Positions 48,148 through 59,906 of a stretch of 64,000 nt of DNA are shown one piece after another. The position numbers and the translations under genes are program-made. Location of the stretch: contig MCFE01000161.1 of assembly GCA_002104905.1 (NCBI GenBank), positions 85,348-149,347 on the forward strand, given 5' to 3'. Source of the stretch: Basidiobolus meristosporus CBS 931.73. Taxonomy: Eukaryota > Basidiobolomycota > Basidiobolomycetes > Basidiobolales > Basidiobolaceae. A model generated the notes under the pieces. That model saw only the letters and a list, made by a program, of their open reading frames with translations. It was not told where the DNA came from and did no database searches. Positions within the stretch are counted from its first letter, which is position 1, and each line of letters begins with the position of its first letter.

Positions 48148-49380
48148 TCATCTTCTCCTGGGTTTTTTTCTCACAGGGATTACTACTGAAGCATTTGGTA
48201 GTGACTCACTTTGCACACCTATACTACTTCCAGGCTGACTATCATCTTGGCTACTTGTGTATTTGTAGTCAGTATTTTGCCTCCTAGTTGATGACTGCGA
48301 TGCTGCAGCTTGGCCGTGCTGAATCGCTCCGACTGAACTAACTGAACCGGCCTGTAGTGCCACGCGCTGACGCGTTCTTTTACTTGCCAAGGGCTCTGGT
48401 GGTTGAGGCACTTCATGTTGGTCATCATCAGTCAGTTCACCAGAAGTAACTCGCTGATGGTCGGGCAAAACGGCACGCACAGGCGCGCCTTGACGCGTTG
48501 AGATGGCCCTTGGCTGAGTTCAATGGGATGCCGCATGTTGACGTGACTTGGTCCGCTCCAATGGACTCGTGTCTAAATGAGCAGTTTGGCGAGTTCTCGT
48601 AGTTTTGCTCTGAAGCGCGCGCGTCGACTCGACGCGGGGCGTTTTGGTAAAGGGTGTTGGCGTGGTCTGGACTGACGTGCGCCGGTGCGCTGTGGTTGCA
48701 AGAGATGGTAGGGAATCCAGCGAGGCGTGCTGGCGCGATCTAGACAATGTTGCCCGTGGTCTGTATTCTTCCTCCTGAAGCTCACCATCTGATTCCTCAA
48801 GGTATTCACTTACCCTCTGTCTGATACTTTGGAGCTGTTGCCTGGATGAGTCCTGTGTATATTGCTCTCGGAAGCCACTTAGCTCTACTAATATATCACA
48901 TAGTACATTAGTCACTTGAGGCAAAAACTCATTCAAAATCTCATTGGTTCCCAAAGTTGAGGCACAAACGGACGCGTCCGGCCCGTACTGTGCAAATTGC
49001 GCGCGAAATTGTTCCCGCGTGGCTTCTTCGTCAAATCCCCTCACTCTCAGCTCATTCTTGATTTCAATACTTGTCTTTTTATATATCTTTTTACATACAT
49101 CGGCTGGCATCTTGATGTAGAACTCATGCCACAGCTTTCTACTCAAATTCTTCCATCTTTGTCAACTCTCTGAGGTATCTAGTTCTGCTAGATTAATCAG
49201 TAGTGCCCAAATATCTGTATGAAGGCTCATCATAGACACTTGAGCCATACTAAAATCATTTGGCGAGAACTCGAACGGATCCAACATCGACTTTTCCGGT
49301 CCAAACCGCGCTTGTGAGCTGGGGGATGGGTTTTGTCTGGGTTGTACTAAAGATGAGTTGAGGCTTGGTATGGGGACCAT
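48148..49380 (-). pseudogene. Harbinger accessory gene, copy A (two in-frame stops)
   Basis: A single frame runs from the ATG at 49380 to 48148, 411 codons, broken by TGA at 49164-49162 and 48522-48520. The N-terminal part holds FSPNDFSMAQVSMMSLHTDI and LSRKLWHEFYIKMPADVCKK. The C-terminal part is Ser/Arg/Gln-rich and ends with VRKKPRRR. Its place, divergent from the transposase, is that of the Myb/SANT-like DNA-binding partner in PIF/Harbinger elements, but I see no clear Myb motif. At the second stop, copy B has CAA where A and C have TGA, as expected from CpG decay of an ancestral CGA. Confidence 0.7.
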
Positions 49381-49739
49381 AGCAACGGATTTGGATACTT
49401 ATACAGCAGTATATTGGCATCAACCTGGTCTTATATGAAATATATATGAAAACTAATGTGATTGTTGAATTTTCCATATATTATGCATGATGCATCTCGG
49501 ATTGCGTTGACACGGATCAGATCACATTAATTGCAGATTTCCTATTTGATTATAGAACTATGATTAAAGCATCAATAAAAGTACCAAGGCATTGTTTGCG
49601 GATGATTTTTGCGACATAATGATGGGATACATGGCAATTGATGGAGATTTAACCATAATGTGTTAAAAATCAGATAAATAAGGCGGATCGCGCTGAATCG
49701 ATTCAAACCACCTTTATACGATCATCTATCAATTTTAAT

Positions 49740-50624
49740 ATGACTTACTCATCTGAATGGTCTTTTCTCATCAATCCCATCACTACCACTGGATTTCCTT
49801 TTGACACACTGGAGGAGATCTATACCAAGTACTGTGGACCATCAACCCCAATCTACTCAAGGAGATCCCTTGTTAAGCTTCTCTGCTATTACAAGAACTA
49901 TTGCCCTACAAGGTTTCATCCCACCATCCATGGCAACAAAAGTCCTAGAAGCTTTCATTCCCAGCTGACAGCAATGGAGAACCACCTTGCAGAGGGTATG
50001 AATGACTTAGAGCAAGCTTGGAATACTAGGTTCAGAAGCTCCAATAGACTTCCATATCCCAGAGTGTTCAGCAACAGGTTCCATATCAGGAGTATTTTGG
50101 ATACCTTCCCAGTGAGGATTAACAGACCTTCTAGAGGGCAGAGGCACTTTTATTCTGGCAAGTACAAGGCACACTGTGTGAAGTTTCAAGCACTGTCTGA
50201 CATTGAGGGCAACATCATCTGGTTTAGTGGGCCATTTGCTGGAAGTAGGCATGACAAAGCACTCTGGGTAGAGAATCATCCTGAATTCAGTAGAGGGGAG
50301 AAATGTATGGCAGACTTAGCCTATATAGGAGAGGATTGTCAGAGATTAGGATGTATTACAGCTTATAGGAAGCCAAGGAATGGTGTGCTTAGCAGGAAGC
50401 AGAAGCTCTACAATGAGATATTTAATCATTTCAGAGTGAGGGTAGAGCACACATTTGGATATCTGAAGAGATTCAGCATATTGGCAGGTAAATACAGAGG
50501 AAAGTCATATATAGGTGAAAACAGCAGGATAGGTAAAATAGTTAAGATACTTATTAATGCACAGTATGTTCATACAAGAAGACATCCACTGAGAGAAATG
50601 TGTCTGGAGCATTATGAAGAGTAA
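49740..50624 (+). CDS. PIF/Harbinger DDE transposase (copy A)
   Basis: 294 residues, intact. DDE_Tnp_4-type nuclease that cuts and joins element ends. Catalytic triad candidates: D121 (in RSILDTFPVRI), D172 (in GPFAGSRHDKALW) and E236 (in FRVRVEHTFGYLKRF). A helical N-terminal domain (about 1-110) contains SFHSQLTAMENHLAEG, where a helix-turn-helix usually lies. It is shorter than plant or animal Harbinger transposases (usually 350-450). B and C each differ from it at only about ten to twelve positions, so all three are recent copies and possibly functional. Confidence 0.9.
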   Translation: MTYSSEWSFLINPITTTGFPFDTLEEIYTKYCGPSTPIYSRRSLVKLLCYYKNYCPTRFHPTIHGNKSPRSFHSQLTAMENHLAEGMNDLEQAWNTRFRSSNRLPYPRVFSNRFHIRSILDTFPVRINRPSRGQRHFYSGKYKAHCVKFQALSDIEGNIIWFSGPFAGSRHDKALWVENHPEFSRGEKCMADLAYIGEDCQRLGCITAYRKPRNGVLSRKQKLYNEIFNHFRVRVEHTFGYLKRFSILAGKYRGKSYIGENSRIGKIVKILINAQYVHTRRHPLREMCLEHYEE

Positions 50625-50711
50625 ATAAAGCAAGGAAAGCACTATTCTGAGCAACATAAGTAAGATTGAGTAAAATTACCAGTAACTGTATCATACCACT
50701 GGCATCGTGGT

Positions 50712-50797
50712 AGAAATTATAGTGCCAGATAGTGCCGTAGAGTGCCAGATCAATCCGGCACTATAAACAGGCTGGCACTATGTGGCACTATCCAACG
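50712..50797. repeat. Subterminal AGTGCC/GGCACT array of Harbinger A
   Basis: At least six AGTGCC or GGCACT sites occur in about 85 bp next to the right inverted repeat, partly as an inverted pair around GATCAATC. Probably transposase-binding sites. Equivalent arrays lie at 51727-51770, 58742-58827 and 59741-59815. Confidence 0.7.
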
Positions 50798-50807
50798 GAA
50801 CAAGTCT

Positions 50808-51692
50808 AATACCCTTTGAAACAAATGCCAAGGATAATTCATGGAGTCAAGTGAGCCCAGTAATCTATCTACTGGTGAATAATATGATGTTGTTGCTAGA
50901 GAAGTGCTGCCTTTCCAATAATATCAGTAATGGGGGCTTTGAGGATTTACTACTACTTCTTACCAAAATCATCCTGAGATGCAACTTAACATGTATATGG
51001 TATAAATGGAAAACCATCATGCAGCTGCCAACATGTGACCCAGAGACCATCCTGATACCAGCATGTGTTAACAGTTGCATGGCATTCACATCAGAAAGTA
51101 CCACCATTGCAGGTGTCCAACTTATCAGGAATCCACCACTATTGGGGGAAAACATTGTTCACACTCAAGATATTCTGGTAATACCCTTTATAAAGAAGCT
51201 CATTCAGTTCTATAAATATTGTGAAGCTACAGAGTACTGCACTCAGTGTCAATTGAGCTCAAACATTTCCAACATGCCTTTGCCTTGGCACATGATGGAT
51301 TTACATTAGACAAGTACTATACCAGCAAATCCTGCTGGTGACTGAGTCTCATCAATCTGGATCTGCCACCTATCTTAGAGTATCAGAGTGATAATCTGAT
51401 GGTAGTCTCACTGGTATCTGGGCCTATATCACTGTCCAACCTGGGTGGCTACCTATCTCCATTGCTGGATGAATTTTGTATGCTTTTCAGCAGGATAACA
51501 GTCAATGGCTGCCATATCAAAGTGCATATTATTATCCGTGTTGGAGATACCCCAGCCATTAGCAAGATAGCAGGTTTTCTGGGCACAATGGATGGTATTG
51601 CTGGAAAGTTACCTGTAACCATTGCCAGATGAATTTTGTATGCTTTCCAGCAGGATAGCAGTAAATGGCCATCATCAAAAGTGCACACTATT
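50808..51692 (+). mobile_element. CACTA remnant 2, right part
   Basis: Continues the plus-strand Tnp2 after Harbinger A: YDPETVLIPACVNSC-like segment (here CDPETILIPACVNSCMAF), IPFIKKLIQFYKYCEATEYC (the YIPL-RL-ALY step), then the segment around GPISLSNLGGYLSPLLDEFC and IIIRVGDTPAISKIAGFLG. Near 51600-51690 a second copy of the DEFCMLF block follows directly, showing a partial duplication or a junction between two CACTA copies. Many stops. Confidence 0.6.
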
Positions 51693-52741
51693 AGACTTTT
51701 CTTTTGGATAATGCCAAATAGAGCCAGCTTGTTTATAGTGCCAGATTGATCTGGCACTCTATGGCACCATTGGGACTCTAACTTCTACCATTATGCCAGT
51801 GGTTTGATACAGTTACTGGCATTATTACTCAATCTTACTTATGTTGCTCAGAACAGTGCTTTTCTTGCTTTATTTACTCTTCATATTGCTCCAGACACAT
51901 TTATCTCAGTTGATGCCATCTTGTATAAATATGCTGTGCATTAATAAGTATCTTGACTATTTCATCTATTCTGCTGTTATCTCCTATATATAAGTTTCCT
52001 CTGTATTTACCTGCTAATATGCTGAATCTCATTAGATATCCAAATGTATGCTTTACTCTCACTATGAAATGATTAAATTTCTCAGTGTAGACCTTCTGCT
52101 TCCTGCTAAGCACTCCTTTCCTGGGCTTCCTATGAGCTGTATTACATCCTAATCTCTGGCAATCCTCTCCTATAAAAGCCAAGTCTGCCATACATCTCTC
52201 CCCTTAACTGAGTTCTGGAAGATTCTCTGCCCAGGGTGCTTTGTCATGCCTACTTCCAGCAGATGGAACACTAAACCTGATGATGTTACCCTCAATGCTA
52301 GACAGTGCTTGAGACCTCACACAGTGCGCCTTGCATTTGCCAGAATAAATGTACCTCTGCCCTCCAGAAGGTCTATTGAGCCAGGCTGGGAAGGTATCCA
52401 AAATATTCCTGATATGCCACCTGTTGCTGAACACTCAGGGAAATGGAAGTTTACTGGAGCTTCTGAACCTACTATTCCATGCTTGCTCTAAGTCACTCAG
52501 ATGCATCATACATAATATATGGAAAATTCAACATTCATATTAGTTTTCATATGTATTTCATATAAGACCAGGTTAATGCCAATATACTACTGTATAATTA
52601 TCCAAATCTGCCACTATGGTCCCTATAGTAAGCCTCAGCACATCTTTAGTACAACCCAGACAAAACCCATCCCCCTGCTCACAAGCATGGTCTGGATCAG
52701 CAAAGTCAATGTTAGATCTGTTCAAGTTCTTGCCAAATGCT
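51693..52741 (-). mobile_element. PIF/Harbinger copy D, truncated and diverged
   Basis: Starts with AGACTTTTC, a diverged inverted repeat, followed by the GGCACT array and transposase pieces on the minus strand (52434-52204 and 52191-51901; EDCQRLGCNTAHRKPRKG, VKHTFGYLMRFSILAG). It shares the inter-gene segment with copies A-C up to about 52741, then stops before the accessory gene. The N-terminal half of the transposase is deleted. Older than A-C. Confidence 0.75.
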
Positions 52742-52755
52742 TTTACGCTTTGAAA

Positions 52756-55422
52756 ATAATTTGGTCCTGCAGGAGGATCCAATCCAGATCAGCTGTCATG
52801 ATCCTGTTCAGAGACCATCATAATACCAGCAGCTTGGAATTAGTGACCCTCTTAACAATCTTATGATGGGATCATGATGGTATTTACTAATTTGCAACCA
52901 AATAAAGGGATATAACTTGACAATATTTTATTGGTGCTGTGTTGATATTTGCATGGTATTGTTGCAGTCTTTTAGTGCTGTATAACTATTTTAAGTGGAT
53001 CCAGTTTGCCAGGACATCCAATTGCCTTATATGGCAAGAAACTTGACAGTATTTTGACAGCCTCACAGCAAGACTCTGATGGCATTATATTGGCAATATG
53101 ATGGCCTACAGCTGGTGCAGTATAATGCAACCATACTAATTTACCAAATGGTATTTCCTTTTTCTACCTCCTCTTGTGCAATTCATATATTCCACTGCAG
53201 AATCACCCCTCTTTATTTGCTTACCCACTACTACCTTGGGTATTCCACATATAGTTTGAATCAAAAGTAACTATGAACACTTGCTCACTGACCTCTACAA
53301 ACACACATATCTGCCACAGTTGGCATACTTCTATAAACTTAACATTATGGCTTTTTAGTATGATACTTGCAAAGTTGCTATATACCTTGTACTGCTGGTA
53401 ACATATACATCTTGCAAACATATGCTTAGTTGTTGCCACCTCTGCCATGAATACCTCCTGAATATCTGCAAAGAACTTCTTGGTATTTAGCCAATATATT
53501 AGTTCTCCCTGCTGGATTCTAGTCCCCCTTATAGGTACAATCTGGCTTTTGTTTGTGTGACTTCCATATTGAATGGTGTAGAAGTTGGCTTGTGACAATG
53601 CGAAATCTGTCATATATTGGTAGAGTTCTTCTCATAAGAATTAGTTGCTAGTTGAGCCCAACCCAACTTTGCATTACTTAGCTGATTACCCACCTGTTGG
53701 GGCTGCTTAGCTTCTTAATGCCATAGGCATAGGTGTCTCCATGCGCACATTTGTTCTCAGTATTTTCCAGCTCTTTCTGGCTGTCCTCCATGTGCCAACT
53801 CATCACATCCATGATGGAATTGAAGGTTAGATTCTTGATGAGATTGGGATATGGTAGTACCTACAACTTGAGTTGTCTTCCTATCTCCCCACACATCTGC
53901 TCCATAGGAAACTCCCAAAAGGTGAAGCAAGGCCCAACATCTCCACACACCATGCAAGATGGAGTTGAGAATGGATACATAGCAGCAGAGATCTATGCAT
54001 TCAGCTTTATGTGTGTAGTATGGCTGCTCAAATCCTTTCACAAACTCCTCACACAACAGTTTTAGATGTGTCAAGTTGGTATTGGTGATCCACTTCTGGA
54101 TAAATATTCTTACAATGTCCACATATGACTCCCAATGCTTCCAATGAACTCTTGATAGGAATGGCTTCAGAATGCCACTTGAATAAATACATATCCAGTT
54201 CATCCAGTCATTGCATTTGTATTGTTGCATATGAGTATAAATATTAATTGCAGCCTGTGAGAAGTACTTAGGGTAGTAGATACTTTGTAATATCTTCCCA
54301 ATTCTTTCAGATTACTCTGGTATCTCAAAGAGCTCATTTAGCTTGAAATGCCCCATGTACAACTTAGTCATCAGTATGGGGATATTGTTGAAATGCAAAT
54401 GCATTGCTCCCAGTGGAAAGCTTTTGCTCCAAAAGATACCCCCTATCTTAAGTATCTTCAGTTTCCAATTAATTCCATATTCCAGCCAATGGCTTATACA
54501 TTGCCAACTTTCATGCAATGGCATGCTGACGTCTGTACGTTCTCTCTATGGAAAGTTGATGTTCTTAGTGCTGATGTTTGGGTAATAATAATGTGTGTGA
54601 GTTATGGAGCAAATCCCCTGGATCTCACGCATTCAACAGCAATACCATCCATTGTGCCTGGAAAACCTGCTATCTTACTGATGGCTGGGGTATCTCCAAC
54701 ACATATAATAATATGCACTTTGACATGGCAGCCATTGACTGTTATCGTGCTGAAAAGCATACAAAATTCATCCAGCAATGGAGACAGGTAGCCACCCAGG
54801 TTGGACAGTGATATAGGCCCAGATACCAGTGAGACTACCATCATATTATTGCACTTATACCATAAGATGGGCAGCAGATTCAGATTGATGAGAATCAGTG
54901 GCCAGCAGGATTTGCTGGTAGAGTACTTGATCAATGAGAATTCATCAAGTGCCAAAGCAAAGGCATGGTCATAAATACCTTCAAAGTAGCCCTTGCTTCT
55001 TAGCTGTTTGTAAGATTTGCCATCAAATATATCCAATATGTTTGTGCTTGATTGATACTAAGTGCAGTACTGTATAGCTTTGCAATATTTGTCAGACTGC
55101 ATCAGCTTCCTCAGACAGGATATGACCGGAATATATCTGGAGTGTGAATAATGTTTTCCCTTAATGGTAGTGGATTCCTGACAATTTGGACACATTGCAA
55201 TGGTAGCATTTTTGGATGTGAATGCCATGCAACTGTTGACACATGCTGGAATCAGGACAGTCTCTGGATCATATGTTGCCAGCCGCATGACAGTTGTCCA
55301 CTTGTACCATGTACATGGTAAGTTGCATCCCAGAATGATTTTGGCAAGAAGTAGTAATAAATCCATGGTGATAAAGATGGCCAGGTGCCAATATTGATGT
55401 ACCAACTGGCCGGCAAGATAAT
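52756..55422 (-). mobile_element. CACTA remnant 3, main part
   Basis: Minus-strand Tnp2 in broken frames: after Harbinger B come IILGCNLPCTWYKWTTVMR, ATIAMCPNCQES and SRYIPVISCLRKLMQ (the C-x-C, YIPL-RL step), then GFSL-like LDEFSLIKYSTSKSCWPLIL, NLGGYLSPLLDEFCMLFS, IIICVGDTPAISKIAGFPG and AVECVRSRGF at 55036-54602. The W-H-W and ALLHLLG-like part is at 54230-53757, and a C-terminal domain follows at 53613-53221. The end repeat at 52756-53120 matches remnant 1. This is the fullest CACTA transposase in the window but it is not functional. Confidence 0.65.
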
Positions 55423-56186
55423 AGACTTGTTCCATCGTACTGTGCCAGGGCGTGCGGCACAATCCGTGGTTGTAAAGAACGATTGGGTGTGATATTATAG
55501 CTACCAGAAGGAAGGATTGTTCTTGGACAATTTTGCACTATGCGGGACGATCTCGCACACTATGGCACAATCTGACACAATGAGGTTGGAATGGATGATT
55601 GCGCCAACTCGTAATGTTTGCATCACGTGCGCAATTGGATACCGCTATTATGGCAGGTAAAATCCGGTATTTGGATATGTTTCTTTAATGCAAATGGAAA
55701 TAAATGTGTATCACACTATAAACTACACTAATACTTACCATTTTGGTTACCCTCACTCCAATTGGACGGTATCTCAGTGGTTAATTGGTCCAAAAGTATC
55801 CTGAGGCTGGCAGCCCCCAATTGGCTCATTGACTACTAAAAAAGCTACCTGATTTGCCATCAAATATCCCATTTTGCTCATTGAGCAAGTAAATCCCTGG
55901 TCCTAGTGATTGGACAAGGTGACATAGCCAGCACGCGAGCGATTGTGTAGGTGTGAAACAGATCCAATAGCTGCACTGGTATTACAGATGACGTATATAT
56001 ATGCAGGGTGTTTATTTATAGGGGTTCTGTCTCAAATGTGAGACAACCTTGATATTACTTATATCAAAAATTTGATGATCACTGATTTGCGACGGCTCAA
56101 TCCTGATCGCAAAAAAAAAGGGTTGTTGGGATCATTACGAATGTGAGCGATTCAAAGCGATTGTATCGTCTTCTCCTGGGTTTTTT

Positions 56187-57411
56187 TCTCACAGGGATTA
56201 CTACTGAAGCATTTGGTAGTGACTCACTTTGCACACCTATACTACTTCCTGGCTGACTATCATCTTGGCTACTTGTGTATTTGTAGTCAGTATTTTGCCT
56301 CCTAGTTGATGAGTGCAATGCTACAGCTTGGCCGCGCTGAATTGCTCCAACTGAACCAACTGAACCGGCCTGTAGTGCCACGTGCTGACGCGTTCTTTTA
56401 CTTGCTAAGGGCTCCAGTGGTTGAGGCACTTCATGTTGGTCATCATCAGTCAGTTCACCAGAAGTAACTTGCTGATGGTCAGGCAAAACGGCACGCGCAG
56501 GCGCGCCTTGACGCGTTGAGATGGCCCTTGGCTGAGTTTGATGTGATGCTGCAAGTTGACGTGACTCGGTCCGCTCCAATGGACTTGTGTCTAAATGAGC
56601 AGTTTGGCAAGTTCTCGTAGTTTTGCTCTGAAGCACGCGTTGACCCAACGCGCGTTGACTCAAGGCGGGGCGTTCCGGTAAAGGGTGTTGGCATACTCTG
56701 GACTGACGTGCTCCGGCGCGCTGTGGTTGCAAGAGATGGTAGGGAATCCAGCAAGGCGTGCTGGCGCGATCTGGATGATGTTGCTCGCGGTCTGTATTCT
56801 TCCTCCTGAAGCTCACCATCTGATTCCTCAAGGTATTCACTTACCCTCTGTCTGATACTTTGGAGCTATTGCCTGGATGAGTCCTGTGTATATTGCTCTT
56901 GGAAGCCACTTAGCTCTACTAATATATCACGTAGTACATTAGTCATTTGAGGCAAAAACTCATTCAAAATCTCTTTGGTTCCCAAAGTTGAGGCACAAAT
57001 GGACATGTCCGGCCTGTACTGTACAAATTGCCCGCAAAATTGCTCCCGCACGGCTTCTTTGTCAAATCCCCTCACTCTCAGCTCATTCTTGATTTCAATA
57101 CTTGTCTTGTTATATATCTTTTTACATACATTGGCTGGCATCTTGATGTAGAACTCATGCCACAGCTTTCTACTCAAATTCTTGCATCTTTGCCGACTCT
57201 CTGAGGTGTCTAGTTCTGCTAGATTAATCAGTAGTGCCCAAATATCTGTATGAAGGCTCATCATAGACACTTGGGCCATACTAAAATCATTTGGCGAGAA
57301 TTTGAGCGGATCCGACATTGACTTTTCCGGTCTGGACCGCACTTGTGAGCTGGGGGATGGGTTTTGTCTGGGTTGTACTAAAGATGAATTGAGGCTTGGT
57401 ATGGGGACCAT
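56187..57411 (-). pseudogene. Harbinger accessory gene, copy B (stop and frameshift)
   Basis: Open from the ATG at 57411 to a TAG at 56868-56866, which replaces the CAG seen in copies A and C. A small insertion near 56640-56660, relative to copy A, then shifts the frame. The N-terminal 181 residues are continuous here and so show the best version of that part (LSRKLWHEFYIKMPANVCKK, ILNEFLPQMTNVLRDIL). Confidence 0.65.
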
Positions 57412-57769
57412 AGCAACGGATTTGGATACTTATACAGCAGTATATTGACATCAACCTGGTCTTATATGAAATATATATGAAAACTAATGTCATTGTTGAA
57501 TTTTCTATATATTATGCATGATGCATCTTGGATTGCGTTGACACAGATCAGATCACATCAATTGCAGATTTCCTATTTGATTATAGACTTATGATTAAAG
57601 CATCAATAAAAGTATCAAGGCATTGTTTGCGGATGATTTTTGCAACATAATGATGGGATACGTGGCAATTGATGGAGATTTAACCATAATGTATTAAAAA
57701 TCAGATAAATAAGGCGGATTGCGCCAAATCAATTCAAACCGCCTTAAACAATCATCCACCAATTTTAAT

Positions 57770-58654
57770 ATGACTTACTCATCTGAATGGTCTTTTCTCA
57801 TCAATCCCATCACTACCACTGGATTTCCTTTTGACACACTAGAGGAGATCTACTCCAAGTACTGTGGACCATTAACCCCAATCTACTCAAGAAGATCCCT
57901 TGTTAAGCTTCTCTGCTATTACAAGAACTATTGCCCTACAAGGTTTCATCCCACCATCCATGGCAACAAAAGTCCTAGAAGCTTTCATTCCCAGCTGACA
58001 GCAATGGAGAACCACCTTGCAGAGGGTATGAATGACTTAGAGCAAGCTTGGAATACTAGGTTCAGAAGCTCCAATAGACTTCCATATCTCAGAGTGTTCA
58101 GCAGCAGGTTCCATATCAGGAGTATTTTGGATACCTTCCCAGTGATGATTAACAGACCTTCTAGAGGGCAGAAGCACTTTTATTCTGGCAAGTACAAGGC
58201 ACGCTGTGTGAAGTTTCAAGCACTGTCTGACATTGAGGGTAACATCATCTGGTTCAGTGGGCCATTTGCTGGAAGTAGGCATGACAAAGCACTCTGGGTA
58301 GAGAATCATCCTGAATTCAGTAGAGGGGAGAAATGTATGGCAGACTTAGCTTATATAGGAGAGGATTGTCAGAGATTAGGATGTATTACAGCTTATAGGA
58401 AGCCAAGGAATGGTGTACTTAGCAGGAAGCAGAAGCTCTACAATGAGATATTTAATCATTTCAGAGTGAGGGTAGAGCACACATTTGGATATCTGAAGAG
58501 ATTCAGCATATTGGCAGGTAAATACAGAGGAAAGTCATATATAGGAGAAAACAGCAGAATAGGTAAAATAGTTAAGATATGTATTTATGCACAGTATGTT
58601 CATACAAGAAGACATCCACTGAGAGAAATGTGTCTGGAGCATTATGAAGAGTAA
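57770..58654 (+). CDS. PIF/Harbinger DDE transposase (copy B)
   Basis: Intact 294-residue copy from the ATG at 57770, with the same D121, D172 and E236. Differences from A include Ser for Thr29, Leu for Pro107, Ser for Asn111 and Met for Arg126, plus a changed C-terminal segment (IVKICIYAQYVHT). No stop or frameshift. Confidence 0.88.
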   Translation: MTYSSEWSFLINPITTTGFPFDTLEEIYSKYCGPLTPIYSRRSLVKLLCYYKNYCPTRFHPTIHGNKSPRSFHSQLTAMENHLAEGMNDLEQAWNTRFRSSNRLPYLRVFSSRFHIRSILDTFPVMINRPSRGQKHFYSGKYKARCVKFQALSDIEGNIIWFSGPFAGSRHDKALWVENHPEFSRGEKCMADLAYIGEDCQRLGCITAYRKPRNGVLSRKQKLYNEIFNHFRVRVEHTFGYLKRFSILAGKYRGKSYIGENSRIGKIVKICIYAQYVHTRRHPLREMCLEHYEE

Positions 58655-58837
58655 ATAAAGCAAGGAAAGCACTATTCTGAGCAACATAAGTAAGATTGAG
58701 TAAAATTACCAGTAGCTGTATCATACCACAGGCATCATGGTAGAAATTATAGTGCCAGATAGTGCCGTAGAGTGCCAGATCAATCTGGCACCATAAACAG
58801 GCTGGCACTATGTGGCACTATCCAACGGAACAAGTCT

Positions 58838-59723
58838 AATGTTGGTACAGTAGTGACCAATGAATAGTCAAATAAGACTTGGGTGGCAAAACACTGGCCA
58901 TGATCCTTATAATACTTCCTATGCTGTCTGCATGCATCATGGCTGAGAGGCTTGCCACAATAGCCACATGGTCTTTTTTCTCTTCTCTCACAGCATTGAG
59001 TCAAAGTAGTCTTGTCCATGGGGTAAACAGTTTGACCTTCAACAATACAATGCTATTATATCACTTCTTGCTCAATACTCATGTGAAACTAAGACAGTTT
59101 TGTATTTGAGACATTGCACCTACATAAATGTAAGATTCAATGATGACCAGCCATAGTAAGCATTATAAATAAAGTTGTGGCACCACATACACACATACAT
59201 GAAACACTATTTCCCCTTTGGTTTGACTCACTTCCATATATATACCGCCAAAAGATGAAGCAAAGTCATCTAGTTCCCAACTAAACCCCACTGCTGATGG
59301 CAACAGAAGAACAGATGGACAACAGCTTGCTTTGACATTGAGTGCAACATGCAGGGCTATATCCAATAAAGGCCACATTGACCATGTGCCCACTGAAGGT
59401 ATTAATGCAGACTCCTCAGGCTCTCAGTCAAGTAGGCAATTGAGAACCTTGGTGGAGCCACAAGCTGACCATTATTCTCAGGCAGATACAAATGTAGCAA
59501 AAGTAGTACCCACAGTTGAAGACCAGCAAGTGGCCATGTTAACATCACCACCACCTATATTGGCAAGTATGTTGTCAGCTCATACCAAAGCATTAATGAA
59601 GCCATTAGGTGCAGTAGTTGATAGGATAGATGCAATGGCCCAGAGAAATCAGGAAATAGTCCAGAAACAGGATGAGCGGATAATATATGTAGAGCAATCA
59701 ATATTCCAGGTTGAGGAAGCAAT
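58838..59723 (-). mobile_element. CACTA remnant 3, promoter-side part
   Basis: Between Harbingers B and C. The minus strand gives the Tnp2 start with RRE-KRPCGYCGKPLSHDACR and a KDHGQCFATQ block (about 58995-58880), interrupted by Harbinger B. The plus strand gives the accessory ORF. The element probably continues beyond Harbinger C at 63962-64000, up to the window edge. Confidence 0.6.
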
Positions 59724-59739
59724 AGACTTGTTCTGTTGA
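59238..59739 (+). pseudogene. CACTA-associated accessory ORF, copy 2
   Basis: A plus-strand frame encodes NRRTDGQQLALTLSATCRA, a Ser/Gly linker, VEPQADHYSQADTNVAKVV and a coiled-coil-like helix (AVVDRIDAMAQRNQEIVQKQ). It is better preserved than the copy at 46719-46249. Harbinger C is inserted at 59724, so the last codons read into that element. The ATG is uncertain; the first in the region (59299) is in another frame. Confidence 0.5.
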
Positions 59740-59906
59740 ATAGTGCCACATAGTGCCAGCCTGTTTATAGTGCCAGATTGATCTGGCACTCTATGGCACT
59801 ATCTGGCACTATAATTTCTACCATGATGCCAGTGTTATGATACAGGTACTGGTAATTTTACTCAATCCTACTTATGTTGCTCAGAATAGTGCTTTCCTTG
59901 CTTTAT

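Larger units (their letters stand above)
47405..50807 (+). mobile_element. PIF/Harbinger element, copy A
   Basis: 3403-bp DNA transposon with terminal inverted repeats AGACTTGTTCC...GGAACAAGTCT and a 3-bp duplication AAT at 47402-47404 and 50808-50810 (readable as TAA if the ends are shifted). It contains an intact DDE transposase (+) and a divergent broken second gene (-). The right end carries an array of AGTGCC/GGCACT sites. It is inserted in CACTA remnant 2. Confidence 0.9.
55423..58837 (+). mobile_element. PIF/Harbinger element, copy B
   Basis: 3415 bp, same layout and inverted repeats as copy A, flanked by AAT at 55420-55422 and 58838-58840. It is inserted into the Tnp2 zinc-finger region of CACTA remnant 3. 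Removing it and one AAT restores (on the minus strand) CCAACATTATCTTGCC, which aligns with CCAACAATATCTTGCC in remnant 2. Confidence 0.92.

Noticed and set aside
50712-50797. Regularly spaced AGTGCC repeats considered as a CRISPR-like array
   Set aside because: Sites are short, alternate in orientation and sit at transposon ends in a eukaryotic genome. They fit subterminal transposase-binding repeats.
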